This document shows, in pieces, positions 46,576 through 53,268 of a DNA stretch of 64,000 bases. Position numbers and translations under genes: made by a program. The notes under the pieces were generated by a model. It was given only the letters and a program-made list of their open reading frames with translations. It did not search any database and had not been told where the DNA came from. Within the stretch, counting starts at the first letter, position 1. Every line of letters starts with the position of its first letter. The stretch is from Flavobacteriaceae bacterium NBU2977 (GTDB taxonomy: Bacteria; Bacteroidota; Bacteroidia; Flavobacteriales; Flavobacteriaceae), in assembly GCA_019931105.1 (NCBI GenBank), contig JAIOUW010000001.1, positions 372,001 through 436,000 of the forward strand, written 5' to 3'.

Positions 46576-46602
46576 AACAGAATACGGTAGCATGGTTTTC
46601 AT
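46561..46602 (-). pseudogene. Remnant of esterase signal peptide (copy B)
   Basis: Reading leftward from ATG 46602 gives MKTMLPYSVLTFF and then TAA at 46561. The true esterase leader is MKTMLQFAVLTFFLL. The remnant therefore keeps the first 13 codons with three substitutions and is cut off directly at the cargo. It proves that copy B once headed a second esterase gene. Confidence 0.8.
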
Positions 46603-46721
46603 AACGGTCGGAATTTGTAGAAAAGGTAACAATTTAGAACGACAACGAAAATACCAAACCCTTAATTCTGACGTTTTAAGTTAAGGTGCCGTACCTATCA
46701 AATTGTCAGCGATGAAAAAAC
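46587..46721. repeat. Duplicated divergent-promoter repeat, copy B
   Basis: This is the second copy of the 135-bp element, offset 946 bp from copy A and identical at all positions except 46700. It carries a truncated esterase leader on its left and an intact lipoprotein leader on its right. Very high identity across non-coding bases suggests recent duplication or gene conversion. Confidence 0.92.
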
Positions 46722-46936
46722 CATTTTGCCTATTATTACTTTTCACCGCCATTATCGCAATGAGCAGCTGCGATTATGACGATAGCAACGATATAGACAT
46801 TATCATTCCCGGAGATAGTACCCAGGCAAAGGAATCAAAGGACTCTCGCCTCGCCGGTATGGAACAAACTATTCGGAATTGCGGTGCCTTTCCCTGGCCA
46901 AAAGGGTGTTTTTCAACAACATGGCAATGGTCATAG
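46712..46936 (+). CDS. Small lipoprotein overlapping folD (possibly truncated)
   Basis: ATG at 46712 starts MKKPFCLLLLFTAIIAMSSC, a good lipoprotein signal, followed by an acidic segment (DYDDSNDIDIIIPGDS). The frame continues to 46936, but its last 22 codons lie antisense to the folD 3' end, so the natural C-terminus was probably lost and the present end is accidental. It is driven by copy B of the duplicated promoter. Confidence 0.5.
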   Translation: MKKPFCLLLLFTAIIAMSSCDYDDSNDIDIIIPGDSTQAKESKDSRLAGMEQTIRNCGAFPWPKGCFSTTWQWS

Positions 46937-47753
46937 GACCTACCCCCCCGGGCACAGGGGTAATATAGGAAGCCTTTTTGCTTACATTTTCGAAATCCAC
47001 ATCACCTGTAATATAGTATCCTTTTTCTTTGGTATCATCGGACACCCGTGTAATACCCACATCGATAATGACAGCATCATCCTTGACCATTTCGGCTTTT
47101 AAGAAGTTCGGCACGCCTAAGGCGGAAATGACAATATCGGCCTGTGAAATAATCTGTGTAATATTTTTGGTATGGCTATGCGTAAGGGTTACCGTGGAGT
47201 TTCCGGGCCATCCCTTTCTTCCCATTAAAATACTCATCGGACGGCCCACAATATGACTTCTTCCGATAACAACAGTGTGTTTTCCTTTAGTATCGACTTT
47301 GTAGCGTTCCAACAATTCAAGTATACCGAAAGGCGTTGCCGGAATAAATGTGCTCATGTCCAAGGCCATTTTTCCGAAATTCATCGGATGGAACCCATCA
47401 ACATCCTTATCTGGATGTACGGCCATAATCACCTTTTGGGTATCTATTTGATCCGGTAACGGTAGTTGAACAATAAACCCGTCGATATCATCATTCTCGT
47501 TAAGTTCTTTGATTTTCTTCAAAAGCTCCTGCTCAGAAGTTGTACTGGGCATTTGCACCAAGGTCGATTCGAAACCCACTTGCTTGCATGACCTGACCTT
47601 GCTGCCAACATAGGTAAGGCTTGCACCATCATTACCCACGATTACGGCTGCCAAATGAGGGACCTTCTCTCCATTTTCCTTCATTTTCGCGACTTCGGCG
47701 GCAATTTCTTCCTTTATTTGGTTCGCTATTTTTCGGCCATCCAGTAACTCCAT
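46869..47753 (-). CDS. folD: Bifunctional methylenetetrahydrofolate dehydrogenase / methenyl-THF cyclohydrolase FolD
   Basis: A 294-residue enzyme of normal length. YVGSKVRSCKQVGF contains the catalytic lysine, LPLPDQIDTQKV follows, and VVIGRSHIVGRPMSILM plus TPVPGGVGPMTIAMLLKNT are the NADP-binding and C-terminal hallmarks. It interconverts 5,10-methylene-THF and 10-formyl-THF in one-carbon metabolism. It is 25 bp downstream of ffh. Confidence 0.97.
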   Translation of the reverse strand: MELLDGRKIANQIKEEIAAEVAKMKENGEKVPHLAAVIVGNDGASLTYVGSKVRSCKQVGFESTLVQMPSTTSEQELLKKIKELNENDDIDGFIVQLPLPDQIDTQKVIMAVHPDKDVDGFHPMNFGKMALDMSTFIPATPFGILELLERYKVDTKGKHTVVIGRSHIVGRPMSILMGRKGWPGNSTVTLTHSHTKNITQIISQADIVISALGVPNFLKAEMVKDDAVIIDVGITRVSDDTKEKGYYITGDVDFENVSKKASYITPVPGGVGPMTIAMLLKNTLLARERHRNSE

Positions 47754-47778
47754 ATGTACTTTACTTTTGTTTAGCTTA

Positions 47779-49116
47779 TTATCTAAGTCCTTTCATTCCG
47801 CCCATCATCTGCATCATCTTTTTTCCACCGCCGCCCTGCATCATTTTCATCATCTTGCCCATCTGATCGAATTGTTTCAACAACTGGTTGACCTCTTGTA
47901 CATCTCTACCGCTACCTTTGGCAATACGTTTTTTTCGACTGGCATTCAACGTTGAAGGGTTAGATCGTTCATCGGGTGTCATCGAATGGATGATCGCCTC
48001 GATATGTTTAAATGCATCGTCGTCGATATCGAGTCCTTTTAGGGCCTTTCCTGCACCGGGAATCATCCCCATCAGGTCTTTGATATTCCCCATTTTTTTG
48101 ATCTGTTGGATCTGGCTCAGAAAATCGTCAAAACCGAATTTGTTCTTGGCAATCTTCTTTTGGATCTTGCGCGCTTCTTCTTCATCAAATTGCTCTTGCG
48201 CCCGTTCAACAAGCGAGATGACATCGCCCATGCCTAAAATACGATCGGCCATACGCGAAGGATGGAAAACATCGATAGCCTCCATCTTTTCGCCCGTGCC
48301 AATGAACTTGATCGGCTTATCCACCACCGATTTGATGGAAATGGCGGCTCCGCCCCGGGTATCACCATCCAATTTTGTTAAGATGACCCCATCGAAATTC
48401 AATACATCATTGAACGCCTTTGCCGTATTGACCGCATCTTGACCAGTCATGGAATCTACCACAAAAAGTGTTTCTTGGGGTTCGATGGCACTATGGATAT
48501 TTGAAATCTCGTCCATCATTTTTTCATCGACCGCCAAACGGCCGGCGGTATCGATTATGACTACATTAAACCCTTCTGATTTGGCCTTGGCTATACTGGC
48601 TTTGGCAATGGCAACAGGGTCATTGTTCTCACGGTCTGAATAGACTTCAACACCGATCTGCTCACCAACGACATGCAATTGATCGATTGCAGCTGGGCGA
48701 TATACATCGCAAGCGACCAACAATGGTTTTTTAGACTTTTTTGTCTTTAGGTAGTTCGCCAACTTTCCTGAAAAGGTCGTTTTACCAGAACCTTGCAATC
48801 CTGACATTAATATAATCGAAGGCGTGCCCGAAAGATTGATTCCTTCTGTTTCACCACCCATTAATTCGGTCAATTCATCCTTGACGATCTTGACCATCAG
48901 CTGGCCCGGTTGTAAGGTAGTCAGCACGTTTTGACCCAAGGCCTTTTCTTTGACCCTGTTCGTAAACTCTTTGGCTATTTTAAAGTTGACGTCGGCATCC
49001 AGCAAAGCCCTTCGGACTTCTTTGGTGGTTTCCGCTACATTGATCTCGGTAATCTGCCCATGCCCCTTTAATACGTGTAGGGCCTTATCGAGTTTTTCAC
49101 TTAAATTATCGAACAT
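47779..49116 (-). CDS. ffh: Signal recognition particle protein Ffh
   Basis: A 445-residue SRP54-type GTPase. The N domain is helical, and the G domain has GLQGSGKTTFSGKLA (G1), DTAGRLAVDEKMM (G3) and TKLDGDTRGG (G4). The C-terminal M domain ends in a methionine- and glycine-rich tail (MMKMMQGGGGKKMMQMM). It binds signal peptides and 4.5S RNA to direct membrane proteins to the translocon. It is co-transcribed with folD. Confidence 0.98.
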   Translation of the reverse strand: MFDNLSEKLDKALHVLKGHGQITEINVAETTKEVRRALLDADVNFKIAKEFTNRVKEKALGQNVLTTLQPGQLMVKIVKDELTELMGGETEGINLSGTPSIILMSGLQGSGKTTFSGKLANYLKTKKSKKPLLVACDVYRPAAIDQLHVVGEQIGVEVYSDRENNDPVAIAKASIAKAKSEGFNVVIIDTAGRLAVDEKMMDEISNIHSAIEPQETLFVVDSMTGQDAVNTAKAFNDVLNFDGVILTKLDGDTRGGAAISIKSVVDKPIKFIGTGEKMEAIDVFHPSRMADRILGMGDVISLVERAQEQFDEEEARKIQKKIAKNKFGFDDFLSQIQQIKKMGNIKDLMGMIPGAGKALKGLDIDDDAFKHIEAIIHSMTPDERSNPSTLNASRKKRIAKGSGRDVQEVNQLLKQFDQMGKMMKMMQGGGGKKMMQMMGGMKGLR

Positions 49117-49254
49117 CGCTCACATCATTTTTTGAAGAGACGCAAATTTAACAATAACCACGGGAAAGAACGGCGGATGTCATTAAAAATATGTTCTTTC
49201 GAAACAAGGCGGCAACGGGTTACGGCTTATTTGCTTTGAGCAACTTGAAAAACC

Positions 49255-49285
49255 AAAAAAGGGCATCCCATGGGGATGCCCTTTT
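49255..49285 (-). terminator. Rho-independent terminator of the lipocalin-like gene
   Basis: GGGCATCCC (49261-49269) pairs with GGGATGCCC (49273-49281) around a three-base loop. Reading leftward the stem is followed by six T residues, and reading rightward by four. It lies 25 bp after the stop of the lipocalin-like gene. Confidence 0.88.
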
Positions 49286-49309
49286 ATATGAAGTGGGGCG
49301 AAAAAGGTA

Positions 49310-49783
49310 TTAATTTTTGGTAAAGGTCAAGAAATCGGTAGTGCCATCGCCACCACTGATATCATATAACTCTATGGTAGTCGAAGTGTACTTTTTGATT
49401 TCCCAGTCATCTGAAAGCTCTTCAAAGAGGACCGGCGAACTGAATACGATGTTAAAATCGACATCATTTGAACTACTATCGTCATTGCTATTGTCAGAAC
49501 TTGTAATCGACCATGCACCCGATAGGGCCGTACTTCCATTGCTGACCGCCAAAACCCCATCTTCTTGAAATGTAAAAACATAACCGGCATAATCGGAGGT
49601 TTCATCTTTATCTGAATCAAAATAGTAGGTGATCTTCCAATCTCCATTGGCTATCGCCGCTTGGATCTGCGGAATATCGGAAGCGTCGACAATTGACATA
49701 TTGTCGTCATCATCTTTTGTACACGATTTAAATACCAATACCATCAAGACAAGTAGTGTAAGATTTTTCAAAGTAGTTTTCAT
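49310..49783 (-). CDS. Lipocalin-like lipoprotein (157 aa)
   Basis: A 157-residue lipoprotein (FKSC) with one beta-barrel-like domain: GDWKITYYFD, YVFTFQEDGVLAVSNGS, SGAWSITSSD and WEIKKYTSTTIELYD. The same pattern appears three times in the neighbouring 586-residue lipoprotein, so the two are paralogous. It is acidic and serine-rich, and its function is unknown. It ends at a strong intrinsic terminator. Confidence 0.8.
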   Translation of the reverse strand: MKTTLKNLTLLVLMVLVFKSCTKDDDDNMSIVDASDIPQIQAAIANGDWKITYYFDSDKDETSDYAGYVFTFQEDGVLAVSNGSTALSGAWSITSSDNSNDDSSSNDVDFNIVFSSPVLFEELSDDWEIKKYTSTTIELYDISGGDGTTDFLTFTKN

Positions 49784-49832
49784 ATCTTATTGTTAATTTT
49801 TATAATGCTCCTTTTTATTGTTAAGTTTTAAA

Positions 49833-49859
49833 ATGCCCCGAGCTTTAAAGTCGGGGCAT
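49833..49859 (-). terminator. Rho-independent terminator of the repeat lipoprotein gene
   Basis: ATGCCCCGA (49833-49841) pairs with TCGGGGCAT (49851-49859) around a nine-base loop. Reading leftward the stem is followed by TTTTAAAAC. It begins 9 bp after the lipoprotein stop, so it ends that transcript and separates it from the lipocalin-like gene. Confidence 0.75.
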
Positions 49860-49867
49860 ATATCAAT

Positions 49868-51628
49868 TTATTTTTTCTCAAGTACAAGAATGTTCATTCC
49901 GTCAGCATCATTGAAGTGATGCATCTCCAACCTGTTTTCATCGACCTCGACAATCATGTAATCGTTCGCCAACGGATAGTAGTTGCTTTCAGCGTTAAAG
50001 GCGATTATCATTTCTAGCTTGCCGTCACTATTGCGATAGACCAACCAACTACCAGTTTCTATAGTTGTACCGTTCGCATTGGTCACAACGATCGTTCCGT
50101 CTTGTTTGAATTCAAAATCGTCGTAAGCGTAGGCCTGCGAAATAGGATCGCTATTAACGGATAGCAGGGCAACATTCCAAAGTGAATCGACAAAAAGGTC
50201 CCTGATCCACACTACGTCTCCATCAGCTTCATCATTGTCGCAATTGCGTTCCAAGATCAATTCGTAACCGGTACCCGGTATTTCGAACTTCAATCTGTCA
50301 TCCCTTAAATCGCTCAACGGCCATTCGAAACTTACCCCAGGCTCGTCGCCCATGACTATGGCCATAACCAAGCGGCCCTGCTCGTTGGTAGTGATTTCCC
50401 AACTACCCTCGCTCATGACTTCTCCTTTACTCAAGGTTACGATACCCTCGGCCTCAAAACTGAACTCAAAACCTAAAAGTCTTTTAATTTCGTCACCTTC
50501 TACCTTGACCTTTTTAATGATCCAATCACATTCCCATAGGATCTCGCGCAAGGTATTCGGATCGTCGTTCAAAATATCACAGGCGTTCTCCATAATAATG
50601 CGATTGCCCTCGGTCGTAAATAGTTTTATTTTCTCTTCGGAAATCTCGTACACGAACCAATCGAGATTGAAGTCTACCAAGACATCGAATTCAAGTTTCA
50701 GCAATACACGATAATCCGATACATATGTACTCCATGCTCCAGTGATGTTGTTGCCCGCCCGATCGAGTACGTTCACCGAACCGTCTTCCTTAAAGTTCAT
50801 GATGTATTCAAAGTACTGTTCGGTTTGAATCTGGTTGTCACGCACTACATCTCGGATCAACCACGGGCATTTTACCAAGAGGTTGTCCAACCTTTCTTCG
50901 TTAAAATCATCATCGTTGTAGTCATTGTCATCATCTTCATCACAAAGATCTTTGGCCTGTTCTATGGCCGCTGCCAATTCAACATTACTGTTTACGGTAA
51001 CTTCGGTACCATCGTACATCACAAAAGCGACAGGAAATTGAATACTGATCAGATCGTTCTCACCAAGCCCCGCGAAGAACCTGCGCATTTCCATATCACT
51101 TTCAACGACAACACTGCCTGTCTGTACCGAATTAATATCCAAAGTGAAAAAAGTTACAGGATATACCACATCGATACATTCGATGTCATCATCGTCGCCA
51201 CCCTCCAAGCATTTTTCTGCAAGCTCCTTAAGTTCAGTCTCACCATTTATTGTGAACTCAGAATAATCTGCCATGGTTATGGTAATCGGAAAAATAATAT
51301 CCAAAAGATCATCATCGCCCTCAACAGCATCGAAAATTTCTTCGATCAAGCGGAGGTCATCTTTCGAATCAATCGTAATTTCCAATCCATTGACCTTTAC
51401 GGTATACGGAAAACGAATATCGAAACAACTGGCCCCATCGACGATATTGTCATAAGAACCATCATTTGAAACGGTGCGTTCCATCAATTTAGCGGTGGCA
51501 GAAGTTGCCGACATCGCCTCACCTTCTTGAGGGTCATCGACATCATAGGTCTCTTTCTGACAAGAAGTGAACACCAAAGCTGTCGCAAGTAGGCCAACGT
51601 ACAGCGAAGATTTAAAAAACTTTTTCAT
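49868..51628 (-). CDS. Acidic lipoprotein built of four FP-repeats and three lipocalin-like modules
   Basis: A 586-residue lipoprotein (FTSC). Residues 68-105, 108-142, 151-189 and 193-226 are four repeats (CFDIRFPYTVKV, LLDIIFPITITM, CIDVVYPVTFFT, LISIQFPVAFVM). After an aspartate-rich linker (229-244) come three modules at 248-348, 362-462 and 475-585, each with a tryptophan start (CPWLIRD, CDWIIKK, SLWNVAL), an F-x-x-D/E-G-hairpin and a GAWS/GSWE/GSWL strand. Acidic linkers may bind calcium. The gene is divergent from the ECF sigma gene and has its own predicted ECF promoter. The role (surface sensor or binding partner of the TonB receptor) is inferred. Confidence 0.8.
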   Translation of the reverse strand: MKKFFKSSLYVGLLATALVFTSCQKETYDVDDPQEGEAMSATSATAKLMERTVSNDGSYDNIVDGASCFDIRFPYTVKVNGLEITIDSKDDLRLIEEIFDAVEGDDDLLDIIFPITITMADYSEFTINGETELKELAEKCLEGGDDDDIECIDVVYPVTFFTLDINSVQTGSVVVESDMEMRRFFAGLGENDLISIQFPVAFVMYDGTEVTVNSNVELAAAIEQAKDLCDEDDDNDYNDDDFNEERLDNLLVKCPWLIRDVVRDNQIQTEQYFEYIMNFKEDGSVNVLDRAGNNITGAWSTYVSDYRVLLKLEFDVLVDFNLDWFVYEISEEKIKLFTTEGNRIIMENACDILNDDPNTLREILWECDWIIKKVKVEGDEIKRLLGFEFSFEAEGIVTLSKGEVMSEGSWEITTNEQGRLVMAIVMGDEPGVSFEWPLSDLRDDRLKFEIPGTGYELILERNCDNDEADGDVVWIRDLFVDSLWNVALLSVNSDPISQAYAYDDFEFKQDGTIVVTNANGTTIETGSWLVYRNSDGKLEMIIAFNAESNYYPLANDYMIVEVDENRLEMHHFNDADGMNILVLEKK

Positions 51629-51658
51629 AACGATTTGGATTTTTTTGTTAATACGCTC

Positions 51659-51688
51659 TTAAAACAACGGAGTTTGAAAATACCCTAC
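51659..51688 (-). promoter_or_regulatory. Predicted ECF-sigma promoter of the repeat lipoprotein gene
   Basis: Reading leftward, GTAGGGT (51688-51682) is followed by 16 bases and GTTTTAA (51665-51659), 30 bp ahead of the lipoprotein ATG. The same two blocks with the same spacer occur ahead of fecR. The arrangement fits -35 and -10 boxes of an ECF promoter. Confidence 0.65.
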
Positions 51689-51709
51689 CCTATTCTCATT
51701 TTTTTCAAA

Positions 51710-51717
51710 TATCTTTG
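51710..51717 (+). promoter_or_regulatory. Candidate housekeeping -7 box of the ECF sigma gene
   Basis: TATCTTTG matches the Bacteroidota TAnnTTTG box, 17 bp upstream of the TTG start. A matching upstream TTTG at normal spacing was not found, so the call is tentative. Confidence 0.35.
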
Positions 51718-51734
51718 ATAAAAAACCAGCCCAG

Positions 51735-52247
51735 TTGAGCACCGAAAATACCGAAAACATATGTGAGGAACAGTTATTCAGTCAATTCTTCAAGACTAAT
51801 TCTAAAACGATCTTCAACTATATTTATTATAAATTCGGCAATGAGGAAAAAGCTTATGATGCTGTGCAAGAAGCTTTTATGAAACTTTGGGAAAACTGCG
51901 CCAAAGTTTCCCCCTCGAAGGCCAAGTCGTACGTATATACAATTGCCAACAACCTCTATCTGAACGTCATAAAGGCCGGAAAAGTTCGAATGAAGTATGC
52001 CGACAAGACTTTGAAGGCAACGAACGAGTCGCCCGAATTCGTCATGGAGGAAAACGAGTTCAAGAAAAAATTGGACAAGGCATTAAACGATCTACCGGAG
52101 AATCAACGCACCACGTTCCTATTAAACCGCATCGATGGAAAGAAATACGCGGAAATCGCCGAAATGGAAGGCGTAAGTGTCAAAGCAATCGAGAAAAGAA
52201 TGCACTTGGCACTGAAAACTTTGCGTGAACAAATAGATGGTATATAA
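51735..52247 (+). CDS. RNA polymerase sigma-70 factor, ECF subfamily (FecI-like), TTG start
   Basis: A 170-residue ECF sigma. Region 2 is FNYIYYKFGNEEKAYDAVQEAFMKLW; region 4 is LPENQRTTFLLNRIDGKKYAEIAEMEGVSVKAIEKRM. The only start upstream of region 2 is TTG at 51735 (MSTENTENICEEQLF); the first ATG lies inside region 2. Its anti-sigma FecR and TonB-receptor genes follow, a FecI/FecR arrangement in which a surface signal releases the sigma factor. Confidence 0.93.
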   Translation: MSTENTENICEEQLFSQFFKTNSKTIFNYIYYKFGNEEKAYDAVQEAFMKLWENCAKVSPSKAKSYVYTIANNLYLNVIKAGKVRMKYADKTLKATNESPEFVMEENEFKKKLDKALNDLPENQRTTFLLNRIDGKKYAEIAEMEGVSVKAIEKRMHLALKTLREQIDGI

Positions 52248-52307
52248 TGCAAATCAACGATTAAATGGGTATTATCATCTGATTTTCAAAAATTTACGAA
52301 TATCACA

Positions 52308-52337
52308 GTAGGGTTTTTCCCTTTTTAGATGTTATAA
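52308..52337 (+). promoter_or_regulatory. Predicted ECF-sigma promoter of fecR
   Basis: GTAGGGT (52308-52314), 16 bases, then GTTATAA (52331-52337), 19 bp before the fecR ATG. It shares both blocks and the exact spacer with the element ahead of the divergent lipoprotein gene, so the two genes are probably co-regulated by the adjacent sigma factor. Confidence 0.65.
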
Positions 52338-52356
52338 AGGCACAAAGCTAAAGGTC

Positions 52357-53268
52357 ATGCAAGAAAACTACTTGGCAAAATGGTTGAACAACGAACTCGA
52401 TGAGCAGGAGTTAGAGGAATTCAAAAATTCCGAGGCATATGCTTCATATCAACGAATCGCTGAAGCTTCCAATAGGTTCGAAGCGCCCGATTTTGATGTT
52501 GAAGAAGCATTGATGGCCTTAAAGAACAAGCAGACCTTAAAAAGTACCAAAGTTGTTCAATTGCATCCGTACAAAAAGTTTTTGCGCGTGGCCGCAGCCA
52601 TATTAGTATTGGTGACAGGTTCTTATTTTTATCTGAATTCGTTGGATGAAACTGTGAACACCCAATATGCCGAGAACAAAGAAGTACTGCTTCCCGATGC
52701 ATCAGAGGTCATATTGAACGCTGATTCAGAAATATCGTATAGCGAAAAAAAATGGAACGATAAGCGAAATATTTCATTGGAAGGCGAGGCTTTTTTCAAG
52801 GTCGCCAAAGGGAAAAGATTTACCGTTTCGACCAAAGACGGTACGGTCGCCGTTCTAGGCACACAGTTCAATGTCGAAAACCGTAAGGGATTTTTTGAAG
52901 TTACTTGTTACGAGGGCTTGGTCAGTGTTACCTTTAACGGTCATGAGACCAAATTACCGGCAGGCACCTCATTCATGGCCATCAATGGAAAAATTGTTGA
53001 AGCCGATGCCCCTAATACCAAGGTTCCCGCGTGGATGAACAACGAGAGTACTTTTAAGAGCATTCCCCTGAAATATGTATTGAACGAATTTGAAAGACAG
53101 CACAACATTACGGTCGATACCCAAAATATAGACGGCGAGCAGCTTTTTACCGGCACCTTTAGCAATACCGATGTAGATTTGGCGTTGCAGAGTATAAGTG
53201 CACCTTCCCGAATAAAGTTTAAATTAGAGGGGAATAAAGTGCTGTTCTATGCTGAAAACGCACCGTAA
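52357..53268 (+). CDS. FecR family anti-sigma factor / sigma regulator
   Basis: A 303-residue protein with an N-terminal cytoplasmic anti-sigma helix region (LAKWLNNELDEQELEEF), one membrane helix (VAAAILVLVTGSYFYLNS), a FecR domain (EVLLPDASEVILNADSEISY; GEAFFKVAKGKRFTV; FEVTCYEGLVSV) and a C-terminal DUF4974 region. It holds the sigma factor inactive until signalled by the TonB receptor. The 3' end overlaps the TonB-receptor gene by 20 bp. Confidence 0.93.
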   Translation: MQENYLAKWLNNELDEQELEEFKNSEAYASYQRIAEASNRFEAPDFDVEEALMALKNKQTLKSTKVVQLHPYKKFLRVAAAILVLVTGSYFYLNSLDETVNTQYAENKEVLLPDASEVILNADSEISYSEKKWNDKRNISLEGEAFFKVAKGKRFTVSTKDGTVAVLGTQFNVENRKGFFEVTCYEGLVSVTFNGHETKLPAGTSFMAINGKIVEADAPNTKVPAWMNNESTFKSIPLKYVLNEFERQHNITVDTQNIDGEQLFTGTFSNTDVDLALQSISAPSRIKFKLEGNKVLFYAENAP

